Assembly: GCA_023512255.1 (NCBI GenBank)
Contig: JAILZY010000006.1
Location: 1-64,000 of the forward strand
DNA from: a bacterium
GTDB taxonomy: Bacteria > SZUA-182 > DTGQ01
Reading direction: 5' to 3'
Length of the DNA: 64,000 nucleotides
Each line of letters starts with the position of its first letter. The stretch's first letter is position 1. Positions 24,020 through 33,898 of this stretch are shown piece by piece. The translations under genes were made by a program, and so were the position numbers. Below the pieces are notes generated by a model. It was not told where the DNA came from. It did no database searches and saw only the letters and a program-made list of their open reading frames with translations.

Positions 24020-24706
24020 ATGAGATCTGAACTAATGGCGGAAAGCATCTCTGCTCAAATTAAGGAAAGAGAGACAATTCTGGATGTTGGTCTGGTAATT
24101 TTTATTCAACCGAAAGGAAGCCCCAAAAACATTCGCTATAAAACCGCAGTGGTAGGCTGGAAGACCGATTATCTTGTTATTATTGATATGCCCATATTAA
24201 ATGGAACATATGTCAACCTGGTTGAGGGATCAAGCTGCATTGTTCGCTACATTCGCTGCGGTGATGCTTATGGATTTGAAACCAAAGTGATAAAAAATAT
24301 CAATGACGCCAGACTCCCATTGATTTATCTTAGCTACCCAAAATCCGTGGAAAAGATTTCCCTTCGACAACACCCCAGAATTCAAACCCGAATACCGGTA
24401 CAGATTGAGGTAGCGGTTGAGGAGGAGAAAAGGCGGGAAGTGAGGGGGAATATCTTGGACTTGAGCGTCGGAGGCTGCCTTCTGGAGATTGAAGGCGCTG
24501 CTTCTCAAAAAGTTGACCTGGATATTAACCAGAGACTAAAGCTTGTTTTTACCCTCAAAAACAGTGCAGAGTGCGTTGTAGAGATTTTCGCCATGATCAA
24601 AAGGGTTCAGAAAACGCCGAATAATATCATGGCTGGTGCGCAATTTGTTGATTTATCTCCAGATAATTTTGAAAAAATTCGCCATTTCTGTGAATCACTG
24701 ACTTAA
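24020..24706 (+). CDS. YcgR-like PilZ-domain protein, predicted c-di-GMP receptor
   Basis: A 228-residue protein with an N-terminal YcgR-type (PilZN-like) domain (about 15-110) and a C-terminal PilZ domain (about 115-225). The c-di-GMP site is intact: RQHPR within LRQHPRIQTR (RxxxR) and DLSVGG (D/NxSxxG). YcgR proteins slow the flagellar motor when c-di-GMP is high, by contacting MotA and FliG; both are encoded in the flagellar cluster downstream. The start is uncertain: AAGGAG abuts ATG 24020, while ATG 24035 is 15 bases away. Confidence 0.85.
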   Translation: MRSELMAESISAQIKERETILDVGLVIFIQPKGSPKNIRYKTAVVGWKTDYLVIIDMPILNGTYVNLVEGSSCIVRYIRCGDAYGFETKVIKNINDARLPLIYLSYPKSVEKISLRQHPRIQTRIPVQIEVAVEEEKRREVRGNILDLSVGGCLLEIEGAASQKVDLDINQRLKLVFTLKNSAECVVEIFAMIKRVQKTPNNIMAGAQFVDLSPDNFEKIRHFCESLT

Positions 24707-24964
24707 AAGTGATGATAAGAGCCTACAGATTAAATAGCCTATCCAAGCCTCTGTCCGGGAGGATAATTCTGCTCTCACTTTGGGGGAGGTAGGGATGGTC
24801 GTTTATAAACTTCGCGATTTATGATAAAAATTGTGCTTACTTAGCTTGCTGAAATATATTTAGAGCACATTAATTTTGTGTATTAATTACGTATTGAATT
24901 GATTATGGTGATGGTTGTCCACAGTGGCTAAAAACAGGCTTCTCAACCCCCAGCAGGAACTTGT

Positions 24965-26347
24965 ATGGCCAGAAAAAACGTAAAGAATGTTCTGTTAGTT
25001 GATGACGAAAAAAAGATTCACGAGGCTCTCGCTGAATATTTTGATAGCAAATCCTACCGACTAATCAGTGTCTTTGATGGATATGAGGCTCTGAAGAAAG
25101 TCGAGGAGGAGAAGGTTGATATAGTTCTTCTCGATATCAACCTGCCCGGCATGAGCGGTCTTGAGACCCTGCGAGAGCTTAAAAAGATCGACTCTCAGCT
25201 CATTGTCATCATCATAACCGGATACGGAACAGCAGACACAGCTATCGATGCCATGAAGTGCGGCTGCTACGATTACGTTACCAAACCCTTCCGACTGATG
25301 GAGATCAAAAATGTAATCGAAGCTGCCCTAATTGACCGAGCCTACCATAAAAAAAATAGGATTACTACCTCTCTCCTTCCCTCTCAGGCCGGTAGCATAC
25401 CGATTATTGGGCGAAGCAAAAAGATGCAGGAGGTGTATCGGCTCATTGCCAGAGTAATCAATACCGACTCAACGGTCCTGATTCAGGGCGAGAGCGGCAC
25501 TGGCAAGGATTTGGTAGCTCGAATTCTCCACTTTAATGGACCGCGGGCCAACAAACCATTTGTTACTGTCAACTGTGCGGCTATTCCAGAAAATCTCCTC
25601 GAGAGCGAGCTCTTCGGACATGAAAAAGGGGTCTATACCGGCGCCCATATCGCCAGAAGAGGAAAATTCGAGCAGGCTGATGGAGGGACCATATTCCTAG
25701 ATGAAATCGGCGATATGAGTCTAAATACTCAGGCTAAAATTCTGCGGGTCATGCAGAGTAAAACCTTTACCCGAATTGGAGGGGAGAAAAATATTTACGC
25801 CGATGTTCGGTTGATTGCCGCCACAAATAAAGAGCTACGAAAGGCTATGAAAGAGGGGCTCTTTCGTGAGGACCTCTTCTATCGGCTCGATGTCCTTCCA
25901 CTGACCCTGCCCTCGCTGAGAGAGAGGAAGGAGGACATTCCTGATCTGATCAACTATTTTATCGCCCGCTACAATGAGAGTATTAACAAAAAGGTCTCCT
26001 TTGTATCACCTGAGGCTATGGATTTGCTTATGCGGCATGACTGGCCGGGAAATGTCCGAGAGCTGGAGCATGCTATCGAGCATGCTATTGTTCTGGCCAA
26101 CGGATATGTGTTGCTGCCCGAACACCTGCCTGACAGCATTAAGGTTCAGGCTCAGAAAAACACCTCTATTTCTTTGGAACTTGGTCTTTCCCTTGAAGAA
26201 GTGGAAAAATTTTATATTCAAGAGACCCTGAAGATGGTGAGTGGAAATCAAACCAAGGCAGCTAATATCCTGCGTATTCATCGAAATACCCTGCATCGCC
26301 TGATGGAAAAGATGAACATCAAGCCTACGAAGGATGACTACGCCTAA
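24965..26347 (+). CDS. NtrC-family sigma-54-dependent response regulator
   Basis: A 460-residue activator: receiver domain (1-125, phosphoacceptor Asp57 in VLLDINLPG), AAA+ domain (about 145-385, Walker A GESGTGKD, Walker B GGTIFLDEIG) and Fis-type helix-turn-helix (VSGNQTKAANILRIHRNTLHRLM). The sigma-54 contact loop reads GVYTGA at 222-227 in place of GAFTGA. No sensor kinase is adjacent, so its input is unknown; proximity to cheY, PilZ and the flagellar genes suggests flagellar control (FlrC/FlgR-like). A candidate sigma-54 promoter lies before the first motB. Confidence 0.88.
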   Translation: MARKNVKNVLLVDDEKKIHEALAEYFDSKSYRLISVFDGYEALKKVEEEKVDIVLLDINLPGMSGLETLRELKKIDSQLIVIIITGYGTADTAIDAMKCGCYDYVTKPFRLMEIKNVIEAALIDRAYHKKNRITTSLLPSQAGSIPIIGRSKKMQEVYRLIARVINTDSTVLIQGESGTGKDLVARILHFNGPRANKPFVTVNCAAIPENLLESELFGHEKGVYTGAHIARRGKFEQADGGTIFLDEIGDMSLNTQAKILRVMQSKTFTRIGGEKNIYADVRLIAATNKELRKAMKEGLFREDLFYRLDVLPLTLPSLRERKEDIPDLINYFIARYNESINKKVSFVSPEAMDLLMRHDWPGNVRELEHAIEHAIVLANGYVLLPEHLPDSIKVQAQKNTSISLELGLSLEEVEKFYIQETLKMVSGNQTKAANILRIHRNTLHRLMEKMNIKPTKDDYA

Positions 26348-26387
26348 TCTGCCTTTTCTTTCTCCTTATTTCCTCTGCCGCTGAAAA

Positions 26388-26473
26388 GACTTTCAGCCTC
26401 GAAGAGAAGTTCAAGAGGGTGTCATGATCAGACTTTCAGCCTCGAAGAGAAGTTCAAGAGGGTGTCATGATCA
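26388..26473 (+). repeat. 43-bp perfect tandem duplication
   Basis: Two identical, directly abutting 43-base units at 26388-26430 and 26431-26473, beginning GACTTTCAGCCTCG. They sit 40 bases after the NtrC-type gene. The remaining spacer up to 26658 holds nothing recognisable and separates it from a convergent flavoprotein gene. Confidence 0.9.
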
Positions 26474-26658
26474 GCCGCCCCCTATTTCCCCAAAAAAACA
26501 TTGCCTACCTACTACAGATAAGTGCCCGACCATAAAAGGTTTATAACTTGAGATAATGACGTAGCAGTGGACAAGTGAAATAATTATCCTGGCCAGTAGG
26601 TTATAACTCATTATGGTTGGTCGCTTATGATTTTTATTTTCAGAAGCCTATCGAAAAC

Positions 26659-27618
26659 CTATCGAAGCCAGTAAGGTTTTTTTATTTCTTCAAAAGCATG
26701 GATCGCAGCGATAATACCCTCGGCGCAGGCAGTGGCTATCAGCTTTATCTCTCCGGTAACATCCCCGGCTGCAAATACTCCCTCGATATTGGTCTGAAGG
26801 TTTTGATCAACCCTGATTGAACCATCCTCCCTGACGATAAATCCGTTATTTTCAAGAAATCGTCTGATCGGCTCAAACCCTATGGCTATGAAAAGCTCAT
26901 CAGCCTTTATACTCTCTGTTTTGCCTGTTTCAAGATCTACCACCTGGACGCCCTGAAGCAGGCCGGAAGCTTTTTTGGAAATTTTCACTGGGCTAGTGTG
27001 GTATAGCACTTTTACGCCCATCTGCTGGGCAAGCTTGACGCTGCTTTCCTTTGCCTTGGCATAAGCCTCCCTAACCAGAACGGTGGTTTTGGCTGCAACC
27101 TCGCTCAACTGGATAGCGGTGTCAAAGGCGTGGTCTCCACCACCCACAATCACTACCTCTTTTCCCTTGAACCTGGATGGAACTTCCACTCGATAGTGGA
27201 CATTGGGACCGGTATAATTCTTCAATATCTCAAGCTTTTTGGGAACATTATAGGATCCGGTGCAGAGGATAACCCTTTTGGCCTGATACTCTCCCAGGCT
27301 GGTTTTTACCACGAGGGGTGGCGTTTCATCCTCTCTGCTGCTGGCTGATCTTTCAATTCTTACAACCTCTTCATCGCAGCGGATCTGCGCTCCGGCATTC
27401 TGAGCCTGAATGACCAGCATCCTGCTCAGCTCTTTGCCCAAGATACCCACCGGAAAACCAGGGTGATCCCTGATGATCTTGTCAGGATAGACAAGTGTAG
27501 GCAACCCACCCGGAAAGCTCTGCTTTTCGATTACCAGACTCTTTAACCCTCGGTGAGCCGTATTGGCCGCAGCCGTTAAACCAGCAGGCCCTGCACCCAC
27601 TATAAGCACGTCATACAT
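26659..27618 (-). CDS. Thioredoxin-reductase-like FAD/NAD(P) oxidoreductase lacking CxxC
   Basis: A 319-residue flavoprotein of the TrxR-like family. FAD site GAGPAGLTAAANTAHRG (about 8-24), NAD(P) site VGGGDHAFDTAIQL (about 159-172) and the C-terminal FAD motif VFAAGDVTGE are present. The redox CxxC of true thioredoxin reductase is absent, so it more likely resembles ferredoxin-NADP reductases of the TrxR type or another two-electron carrier. No partner ferredoxin is adjacent. A MITE copy sits 18 bases upstream of its start and may have replaced or modified its promoter. Confidence 0.82.
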   Translation of the reverse strand: MYDVLIVGAGPAGLTAAANTAHRGLKSLVIEKQSFPGGLPTLVYPDKIIRDHPGFPVGILGKELSRMLVIQAQNAGAQIRCDEEVVRIERSASSREDETPPLVVKTSLGEYQAKRVILCTGSYNVPKKLEILKNYTGPNVHYRVEVPSRFKGKEVVIVGGGDHAFDTAIQLSEVAAKTTVLVREAYAKAKESSVKLAQQMGVKVLYHTSPVKISKKASGLLQGVQVVDLETGKTESIKADELFIAIGFEPIRRFLENNGFIVREDGSIRVDQNLQTNIEGVFAAGDVTGEIKLIATACAEGIIAAIHAFEEIKKPYWLR

Positions 27619-27636
27619 ACTGTGGATAATCCATTA

Positions 27637-27715
27637 CGCTCTCATATATCAGACACCATAAACCCTCAAAGGAGCTTAGCTCTTATTAGGGAATGGTAGC
27701 TAATAAATAAGAGCG
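27637..27715 (-). mobile_element. MITE-like element, copy 2 (short form)
   Basis: A 79-base copy in reverse orientation, flanked by perfect 8-base target duplications ATCCATTA at 27629-27636 and 27716-27723. It has only one AGGGTTTATGG unit, where copies 1 and 3 have two, and lacks part of the middle. One terminal base has changed (CTCTCAT in place of CTCTTAT). Confidence 0.9.
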
Positions 27716-27864
27716 ATCCATTAATGTAATGGTTAACTTTATCTTAATGGTTAATTTTCAATAATTCCCATAATTTTCCCATATTTCCGTAATTTTTCTG
27801 TTTCGCAATCCGTTTCAGCATAATCATAATCTATATATATTTCACCATAAATATATTTCACCAT

Positions 27865-27918
27865 AAGAAAAAGAAAGGCCGCGGCGAATGCTGTCTCGCA
27901 CACGGCCTTCTTTTTCTT
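27865..27918. terminator. Long-stem terminator after the DUF11 gene
   Basis: AAGAAAAAGAAAGGCCG (27865-27881) pairs with CGGCCTTCTTTTTCTT (27903-27918), a 16-pair stem with one bulged A. A GCGA/TCGC pair in the loop can extend it. The arms are A- or T-rich, so the structure can act in both directions. It lies about 110 bases beyond the stop of the leftward 1956-residue gene. The rest of 27724-28027 is AT-rich with no gene. Confidence 0.75.
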
Positions 27919-28027
27919 CGACAAAATTCAAAATTTCCCTGACTATCCCTACTGGCTATCCCTATCTTTCAGCTATCCTCATATGGACAGCTATCCTTAA
28001 TATGGGATAGTTTTATGTAGGATACTT

Positions 28028-31000
28028 TTATGGCGTATACTTTCCACAGTTATAATCCTCAAGCTCCTTGAGCCACTTTTTGATCTGGGTCTTCTGGCCC
28101 TTGGTCAATCTTGGGTACCATTGCCGAGAGCTATAGACAGCCAGAAAAGAATCGATCTCGCTGAGTAGCTCTTCGAGACTAGCCGAGTCGTTTATTTGAA
28201 CGCTAGCCTCTGCGCCGCTTGCCAGATTTAATTTGCAGGCAAGCACCTGAGCATAGAGATTAGCCAGGTTGCTCATCCTGCTAATCTGCTTCGGGGCAAG
28301 AATATCATAGACTTGATCGCAGGTGCTGATCTTGATACTCTGCTGGCCGCCTGGAGTCCCAAGCCAGATAGGCAGCAGGGATTTGAGATAGTCGGAGTCA
28401 GCATAAGCATCATCTTTCCATGAGGATAGGCTCCGTGGCCGAGGAGAGGGAGCGGCGGTTGCGGTTTGCGGTGCGCTGCTGGCCGCGGCTGTCAGGGTAA
28501 TGGGCAGCGGCGTAGTTATGGCTGAGCAGCGATCCCAAGGAAGTTGATCCCACTGGCCGACACTGCCAGCGCAGCTTATCTCCTCTCCATTGGTTAGCCG
28601 CACAGCTTCAACCTTGGCGCTCAGACCTTCATTGGTGGTAACCTTGGCGCTGCCAGTATTGGTATCTTGACCATTGTAGAAGATCGTCTGCGGTGCGCTG
28701 GTCGGCTCAAGCTTTTCTGCGGGGTTAAACTCTGTCCCAACCTTGATCAACAGGGTTCGACTCTCCAGAGCTGGGATGCTGCCCACCGTCCAGGTCAGCT
28801 TTTCCTTCTCAAATCCGCCGGGGCTTGGCGGAGGGGCAATGATTACATGGGTGGGGTCGCTGGTTTCAAAGGGATAGGCTTCATTGTTGAAGGTGTCGGT
28901 AACCACTACGCCAGTTAGGGGAGTATCATTGCAGTTTTCCACTGTGATCTCAACCAAAAAGTAGAACACCGGGCTACCTTGAGCTATCTCCTCTTTGACC
29001 GCGACCGGAATGATCCGGTCAGTGAGAAACAGGTTGTCCGAGGTGCGATAGGGGCCATTGATGGTCTTGGTCAGCTTCAGGCAGGGCTTTGCTGGCGACA
29101 CTCCGAAGTAGCAGCTTGGATCTTTGGCTGTGAGCTCATTGCCAAGCGGATCAAGAGCAGTAGCAGTGCCAGTATTCTTATACTGTCCGGCCTGGGCTGT
29201 GCCAGTGGCCGTGCAGGTCATGGATTCACCTTGATCTAGGGTAGTTTTTGGACAGGTGATGAGACCTAGCTTATCATCAGATACAGTAATGCCGGTAAGT
29301 TTAGTATTGCCGGTATTTTTAACTTCATAGGTCCAAGTAATCTGATTACCCACCGGAATTTCAGGACATGGAGTGGTATTGGCATCCTGCCCATTGGTGA
29401 GTTTCTTGAGGCTGAGGCCGCTGGCTACGCCAAAGTAGCAGCTTGGATCTTCAGCCGTGAGCTCATTGCCGGATGGATCAAGAGCAGTAGCTGTGCCGTT
29501 ATTCTTATACTGTCCGGCCTGGGCTATGCCTGTGGCCGTGCAGATCATGGACTCACCCACCCCTAGGCTGTCATTCGGGCAGTCGATTTCGCCTAGCTTA
29601 TCATCGACTACCTTAATGTCGGAGAGGGTAGTATTGCCAGTATTTTTAACTTCATAGGTCCAGGTAACCTGATCGCCAACTTGGATCAGTGGACCAGGGG
29701 AAGTATTGGCATCCTGCCCATTGGTGAGTTTCTTGAAGCTGAGGCCGCTGGCTACACCGAAATAATAGCTGGTGTCGGTGAAGATAAGCTTTTCCCCTCC
29801 TGGGCCTGTGGCTGTAGCGGTGCCGGTATTTTTATACTGTCCGGCCTGGGCTGTGCCTTCAGCTTCGCAGGTCATAGATTCGTTCGGCTCCAGGGTGGTT
29901 TTTGGGCAGGTAACCGTAGACCCCTCACTGTCCGTCACGGTTACATTCGATATGGTGACATTGCTGGTATTGGTAACCTCATATTTCCAGTAAACCGGAT
30001 TGCCAACCGGAATCGAGGGGCCGGGTGGTGAATCAACATGCTGGTCATTGGTAAACTTCTTGATAGTAATTCCACAGGTGCAGCCAAAGTAATGGCTGGG
30101 ATCTGAGTCCATAAACTCTCTCCCAAGCGTATCCAAGGCCTTGACGATCCCTACATTTTTATACTGGCCAGCTGTGGCTGTACCAGTGGCTTCGCAGGTC
30201 ATGTACTCACCCACCGCTAGGCTATTCTTCGGACAGGCGATGGGACCTAGTTTATCATCATATACAGTAATGCCAGAGAGCGGGGTATTACCAGTATTGG
30301 TAACTTTATAGCTCCAGGTAACCAGACCACCAACTGGTATTGAGGGGCCGGGCGGTGAGTTAGCATCCTCACCATTGGTGCTCTTCTTGATGCTGACCCC
30401 GGCACTGACTCCAAAGTAATGGCTAGGGTCAGTGTCGATAAGCTGATTGCCGGTTGAGTCTTTGGCGGTAACCGTAGCCAGGTTGGCATACTGGCCGAGC
30501 GCGGCTGTACCAGAGGCTTCGCAGGTCATGGACTGACCAGGACCTAGAGTATTCTTCGGGCAGGTGATTAGGCCTAGCTTATCATCAGATACGGTAATGC
30601 CAGTGAGAGTATCATCACCAGTGTTAGTAACTACGTAGCGCCAAGTAACCAGCCCACCAACGGGTATTGAGGGGCCGGGTGGTGAGTCAGCATCCTGGCC
30701 ATTGGTGCTTTTCTTGATGTTGATCCCACTGGTGTAGCCGAAATAGTGACTAGGATCTTCGGCCGTGAGCTGATTTCCGAGAATATCTGTGGCCGTAGCT
30801 GTAGCTATATTTTTATACTGGCCAGCCCGGGCTATACCGCTGGCTGTACAGGTCATGGACTGACCAGGATCTAGCATAGTAGCAGGGCAGGTGATGGCGC
30901 CTATCTGATTGTCGACTACTTTGATATTACTGATCGGGATATTGCCAGTATTAGTTATCCGATAGGTCCAAAAAACCTGACTACCAGTGGGTATTCTGGG

Positions 31001-33898
31001 GCCGGGCGGTGAGTCGGCATCCTGGCCATTGGTGCTCTTCTCGATGCTGATCCCACTGGTGTAGCCAAAATAGTGGCTAGGATCATTGAAGGTGAGCTGC
31101 TGTCCATCAGGAGCTGTGGCCGTGACTGTGCCGGAATTTGTGTACTGTCCAGCCTGAGCAGTGCCGCTGGCTGTGCAGGTCATGGACTGGCCAGCCTCCA
31201 GGGTATCCTGTGGGCAGCTAACAATAACTCCTTGATTATCAACTACTTTTACGTTTGATAAAAGAACATTGCTGAGGTTGCTAACCTCGTATGTCCAGAG
31301 AACCTTAGAGCCAGGCAAAACAAAAGGGCCAGGAGGAGTATCGGCATCCTGACCGTTGGTGAATTTCTTAATTTTGATGCCGCAAGTGCAGCCAAAGTAA
31401 TGGCTTGGGTCTTCAGCCATAAGCTGATTTCCCAAAGGATCCTTAGCCACAACTTTGCCGATGTTGCTATGCTGACCTGGTTGAGAGATCCCCTGGGCTG
31501 TGCAGGTCATGGACTGGCCCGCATCCAGGGTATCCTCGGGGCAGATGACCGCAACTGCCTGATCATCCGATACCCTGATTTCAGAGATAGGCACATCGCT
31601 GATGTTAGTAACCTCATAGCTCCAGTAAACAGGATCGCCGACACTTATGGAGGGGCCGGGAGGAGTATCGGCATCCTGACCGTTGGTGAATTTCTTAATT
31701 TTGATGCCACAGGTGCAGCCAAAGTAATAGCTGGAAGAGCTGGCTGTAATCTGTTTGCCATCTGGATCGGTGGCGATGACACTACCAATGTTTTCGTGTT
31801 GGCCTACTTTGGCCAATCCGCTGGCAGCACAGGTCATGGACTGGCCTGCCTCCAGGGTATCCTTGGGGCAGATGACCGAAACTCCCTGATCATCCGTGAC
31901 CTTGATATTACTTAAGATAACATTGCCGGTATTGGTTACCTTGTAGGTCCAGGTGATCGGATCGCCGACCGTCAGCTTGATGCCTGGTGGCTTGTCGGCA
32001 ATTTGATCGTTGATAAATTTGGTCATGATAAGATTGCTGGCCGAACCAAAGTAATGACTAACATCGCTGGCCATGACTGTATTGCCAGCAGGATCGAAGG
32101 AGATAACAGTGCAGATATTCGTGTACTGACCAGGTTTGGCCTTACCGCTAGCTGTGCAGGTCATGATCTCACCTGGGGCTAGATTATCCTTCGGGCAGCT
32201 AACAGTCACATCCTGATCATCAATTACGCTCACCTGGCTGAGAGGGACCTCGCCAGTATTGGTAACGATATATTTCCAGGTAACTTCACTGTCTACAGGG
32301 ATGAATGGGCCTGGTTTTTCTTTGGCCTCCTGGTCGTTGGTCAATTTCTGAATGGTTATGCTTCCACCAGCTACGCCAAAGTAGTTAGCCGGATCAGAAT
32401 CATAGAGAATCTTTTTAACTTTCTTCAGGCACTTGGCGGTAACTTTGGCCGTATTTGTCTGCTGTCCGCTCTTGGCTGTAACAGGACCAATTATGCACTC
32501 AAATGATGCCCCACCTTTCAGAACTTCCGGCCCCTGGCAGGTTTCTGTGGAATATTGGGAATCGGTCAGCGACACTGAGTAAAGCTTAAAAAGGTTAGGA
32601 TTGGTAACCACAATTTTAAAGTAGAGTTTACTTCCCTCCGCCACCCTGGGACCTGGCGGCGTATCAGCATCAATAAAGGTTTTTCCTTCATCTGTGGAGA
32701 TATACTTTTTGACCGTGATCAGCGGCTGGCAGGGTTTGCAGCACAGGCAGCAGAGCATAAAGAGGCGGCCATCAAGGTATTGGATTCCCTGCGGCCTGCT
32801 CCAGGTTAGATAATCGCAGATCACCCGCTCATCGCTGAGGCCATCATCCCTGCCAAGGACGATAGGCTCGCTTAGATCAATCCCTGATTCCAGCGGACAG
32901 ACTGCTCGAAGCAGCTCCCCTGTGGTAAAGTCAACTATGGCAATTTCATCCTCAGAGTCAGAATAGGCCGTATCTCGACTGAGATAGAGAACCTGCCTCA
33001 TCTCCCCTTCCCAGGGGATGCAGGCATATGAGATGCCCGAATAGGTAGAGGGATAAAGTGACAGGGCAGAGCTTGCCTTATCAATAGTTATCAGCCGACA
33101 TGGTGAGTCTTGAAAATTACCCGCCTCATCGAGAGGGATTTTCCACACGGTGTTGTAGAGAAGATTGCTGGTGATAGCCAGCAGGAAGTTCTCTCCACTA
33201 GCAGGATCAGAGACATAGTCTAGGCCGCCGACAGGCTCGGGCAGAATCACAAATTTACCGCTCAATCCCTGTCGAACCATCCGACCTTCTGAAAAATAAA
33301 ACCTATCCTCTTTCTGCGCTAGGCCACTGATCCGGGTTTTTAGATTCAGGTGCCTGCTCAGTTTCCCGGTCTCAAGGTCAAGTTGAAAGATAGCATTATT
33401 GATTGAAAGATTGCCGCTATTGTTGAGAAGATAGATGAGGGGCTTATCAGATGTTCCCGTACCGCTTATCTCCCAGGTGTTAGCCCCACACTGCCAGGCA
33501 CCACTTGGCTCAAGCAGCCAAAAATTTTGCGGACCCTTGAGCTGAAGGGTTAAGGGATCAAGCTCAACCAGAGCCTGGCCGATGACCTCATGCTGAAGAT
33601 CAGCAGCCCTTAACCATCGACCACTGTCCCTGAATGCAGTTGATTGGCTTGGGGGATTCGAGCCTCTGATTGATCTAGTGGAAGGGTTGACTGAGGTTGG
33701 GGGAGAATACATCAACTGTGGCTCTAGGTTAGTAGCTGTGGGCTCTAGGTTAATAGCTGTGGGACTTAGATTTTTCAGTTTCGAGGGAGGTGTTGATTCG
33801 GCAGCCAAAAAAGCTACCCTACCTGGAGAGGAGTTTAGGCCAATTAAAATGAGTGTAAGCATCATGACGAGCAATCTTTGACTTTGTCTCATGTTCAT
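28028..33898 (-). CDS. Giant exported DUF11-like repeat protein
   Basis: A 1956-residue protein with an N-terminal signal (about 8-33). A 350-residue region reads like a six- or seven-bladed propeller (YFSEGRMV, ILYLSRDT and similar), with a Cys cluster MLCCLCCKPCQP near 385-396. Then come one divergent and ten exact 109-residue repeats (about 513-1602) and another divergent DUF11-like unit. Each repeat runs from (I/L)xxKKxTNGQDA..PPGP through VTNTGN, SMTC(T/E)A and GQYxNxGT to HYFG. DUF11 domains form stacked immunoglobulin-like stalks on cell surfaces. No LPXTG, PEP-CTERM or autotransporter tail was found; the C-terminal 250 residues are unrecognised. It probably forms a long rod or adhesin. 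Confidence 0.8.
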   Translation of the reverse strand: MNMRQSQRLLVMMLTLILIGLNSSPGRVAFLAAESTPPSKLKNLSPTAINLEPTATNLEPQLMYSPPTSVNPSTRSIRGSNPPSQSTAFRDSGRWLRAADLQHEVIGQALVELDPLTLQLKGPQNFWLLEPSGAWQCGANTWEISGTGTSDKPLIYLLNNSGNLSINNAIFQLDLETGKLSRHLNLKTRISGLAQKEDRFYFSEGRMVRQGLSGKFVILPEPVGGLDYVSDPASGENFLLAITSNLLYNTVWKIPLDEAGNFQDSPCRLITIDKASSALSLYPSTYSGISYACIPWEGEMRQVLYLSRDTAYSDSEDEIAIVDFTTGELLRAVCPLESGIDLSEPIVLGRDDGLSDERVICDYLTWSRPQGIQYLDGRLFMLCCLCCKPCQPLITVKKYISTDEGKTFIDADTPPGPRVAEGSKLYFKIVVTNPNLFKLYSVSLTDSQYSTETCQGPEVLKGGASFECIIGPVTAKSGQQTNTAKVTAKCLKKVKKILYDSDPANYFGVAGGSITIQKLTNDQEAKEKPGPFIPVDSEVTWKYIVTNTGEVPLSQVSVIDDQDVTVSCPKDNLAPGEIMTCTASGKAKPGQYTNICTVISFDPAGNTVMASDVSHYFGSASNLIMTKFINDQIADKPPGIKLTVGDPITWTYKVTNTGNVILSNIKVTDDQGVSVICPKDTLEAGQSMTCAASGLAKVGQHENIGSVIATDPDGKQITASSSSYYFGCTCGIKIKKFTNGQDADTPPGPSISVGDPVYWSYEVTNISDVPISEIRVSDDQAVAVICPEDTLDAGQSMTCTAQGISQPGQHSNIGKVVAKDPLGNQLMAEDPSHYFGCTCGIKIKKFTNGQDADTPPGPFVLPGSKVLWTYEVSNLSNVLLSNVKVVDNQGVIVSCPQDTLEAGQSMTCTASGTAQAGQYTNSGTVTATAPDGQQLTFNDPSHYFGYTSGISIEKSTNGQDADSPPGPRIPTGSQVFWTYRITNTGNIPISNIKVVDNQIGAITCPATMLDPGQSMTCTASGIARAGQYKNIATATATDILGNQLTAEDPSHYFGYTSGINIKKSTNGQDADSPPGPSIPVGGLVTWRYVVTNTGDDTLTGITVSDDKLGLITCPKNTLGPGQSMTCEASGTAALGQYANLATVTAKDSTGNQLIDTDPSHYFGVSAGVSIKKSTNGEDANSPPGPSIPVGGLVTWSYKVTNTGNTPLSGITVYDDKLGPIACPKNSLAVGEYMTCEATGTATAGQYKNVGIVKALDTLGREFMDSDPSHYFGCTCGITIKKFTNDQHVDSPPGPSIPVGNPVYWKYEVTNTSNVTISNVTVTDSEGSTVTCPKTTLEPNESMTCEAEGTAQAGQYKNTGTATATGPGGEKLIFTDTSYYFGVASGLSFKKLTNGQDANTSPGPLIQVGDQVTWTYEVKNTGNTTLSDIKVVDDKLGEIDCPNDSLGVGESMICTATGIAQAGQYKNNGTATALDPSGNELTAEDPSCYFGVASGLSLKKLTNGQDANTTPCPEIPVGNQITWTYEVKNTGNTKLTGITVSDDKLGLITCPKTTLDQGESMTCTATGTAQAGQYKNTGTATALDPLGNELTAKDPSCYFGVSPAKPCLKLTKTINGPYRTSDNLFLTDRIIPVAVKEEIAQGSPVFYFLVEITVENCNDTPLTGVVVTDTFNNEAYPFETSDPTHVIIAPPPSPGGFEKEKLTWTVGSIPALESRTLLIKVGTEFNPAEKLEPTSAPQTIFYNGQDTNTGSAKVTTNEGLSAKVEAVRLTNGEEISCAGSVGQWDQLPWDRCSAITTPLPITLTAAASSAPQTATAAPSPRPRSLSSWKDDAYADSDYLKSLLPIWLGTPGGQQSIKISTCDQVYDILAPKQISRMSNLANLYAQVLACKLNLASGAEASVQINDSASLEELLSEIDSFLAVYSSRQWYPRLTKGQKTQIKKWLKELEDYNCGKYTP
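29093..32362 (-). repeat. Ten tandem 327-bp coding repeats
   Basis: The first unit begins at the Ser codon at 32362-32360 (SITIQKLTND) and the tenth ends at 29093. The span is 3270 bases, exactly ten times 327, so no unit has gained or lost a codon. The central units share long stretches of near-identical DNA, while the outer ones diverge more. Confidence 0.85.

Noticed and set aside
28667-31915. Several plus-strand open frames inside the giant DUF11-like gene
   Set aside because: They are antisense shadows that recur at the repeat period and have no ribosome sites.
29093-32362. Regular repeats considered as a CRISPR array or satellite
   Set aside because: The units are 327 bp, coding and in frame within one large open reading frame, with no short repeats and unique spacers.
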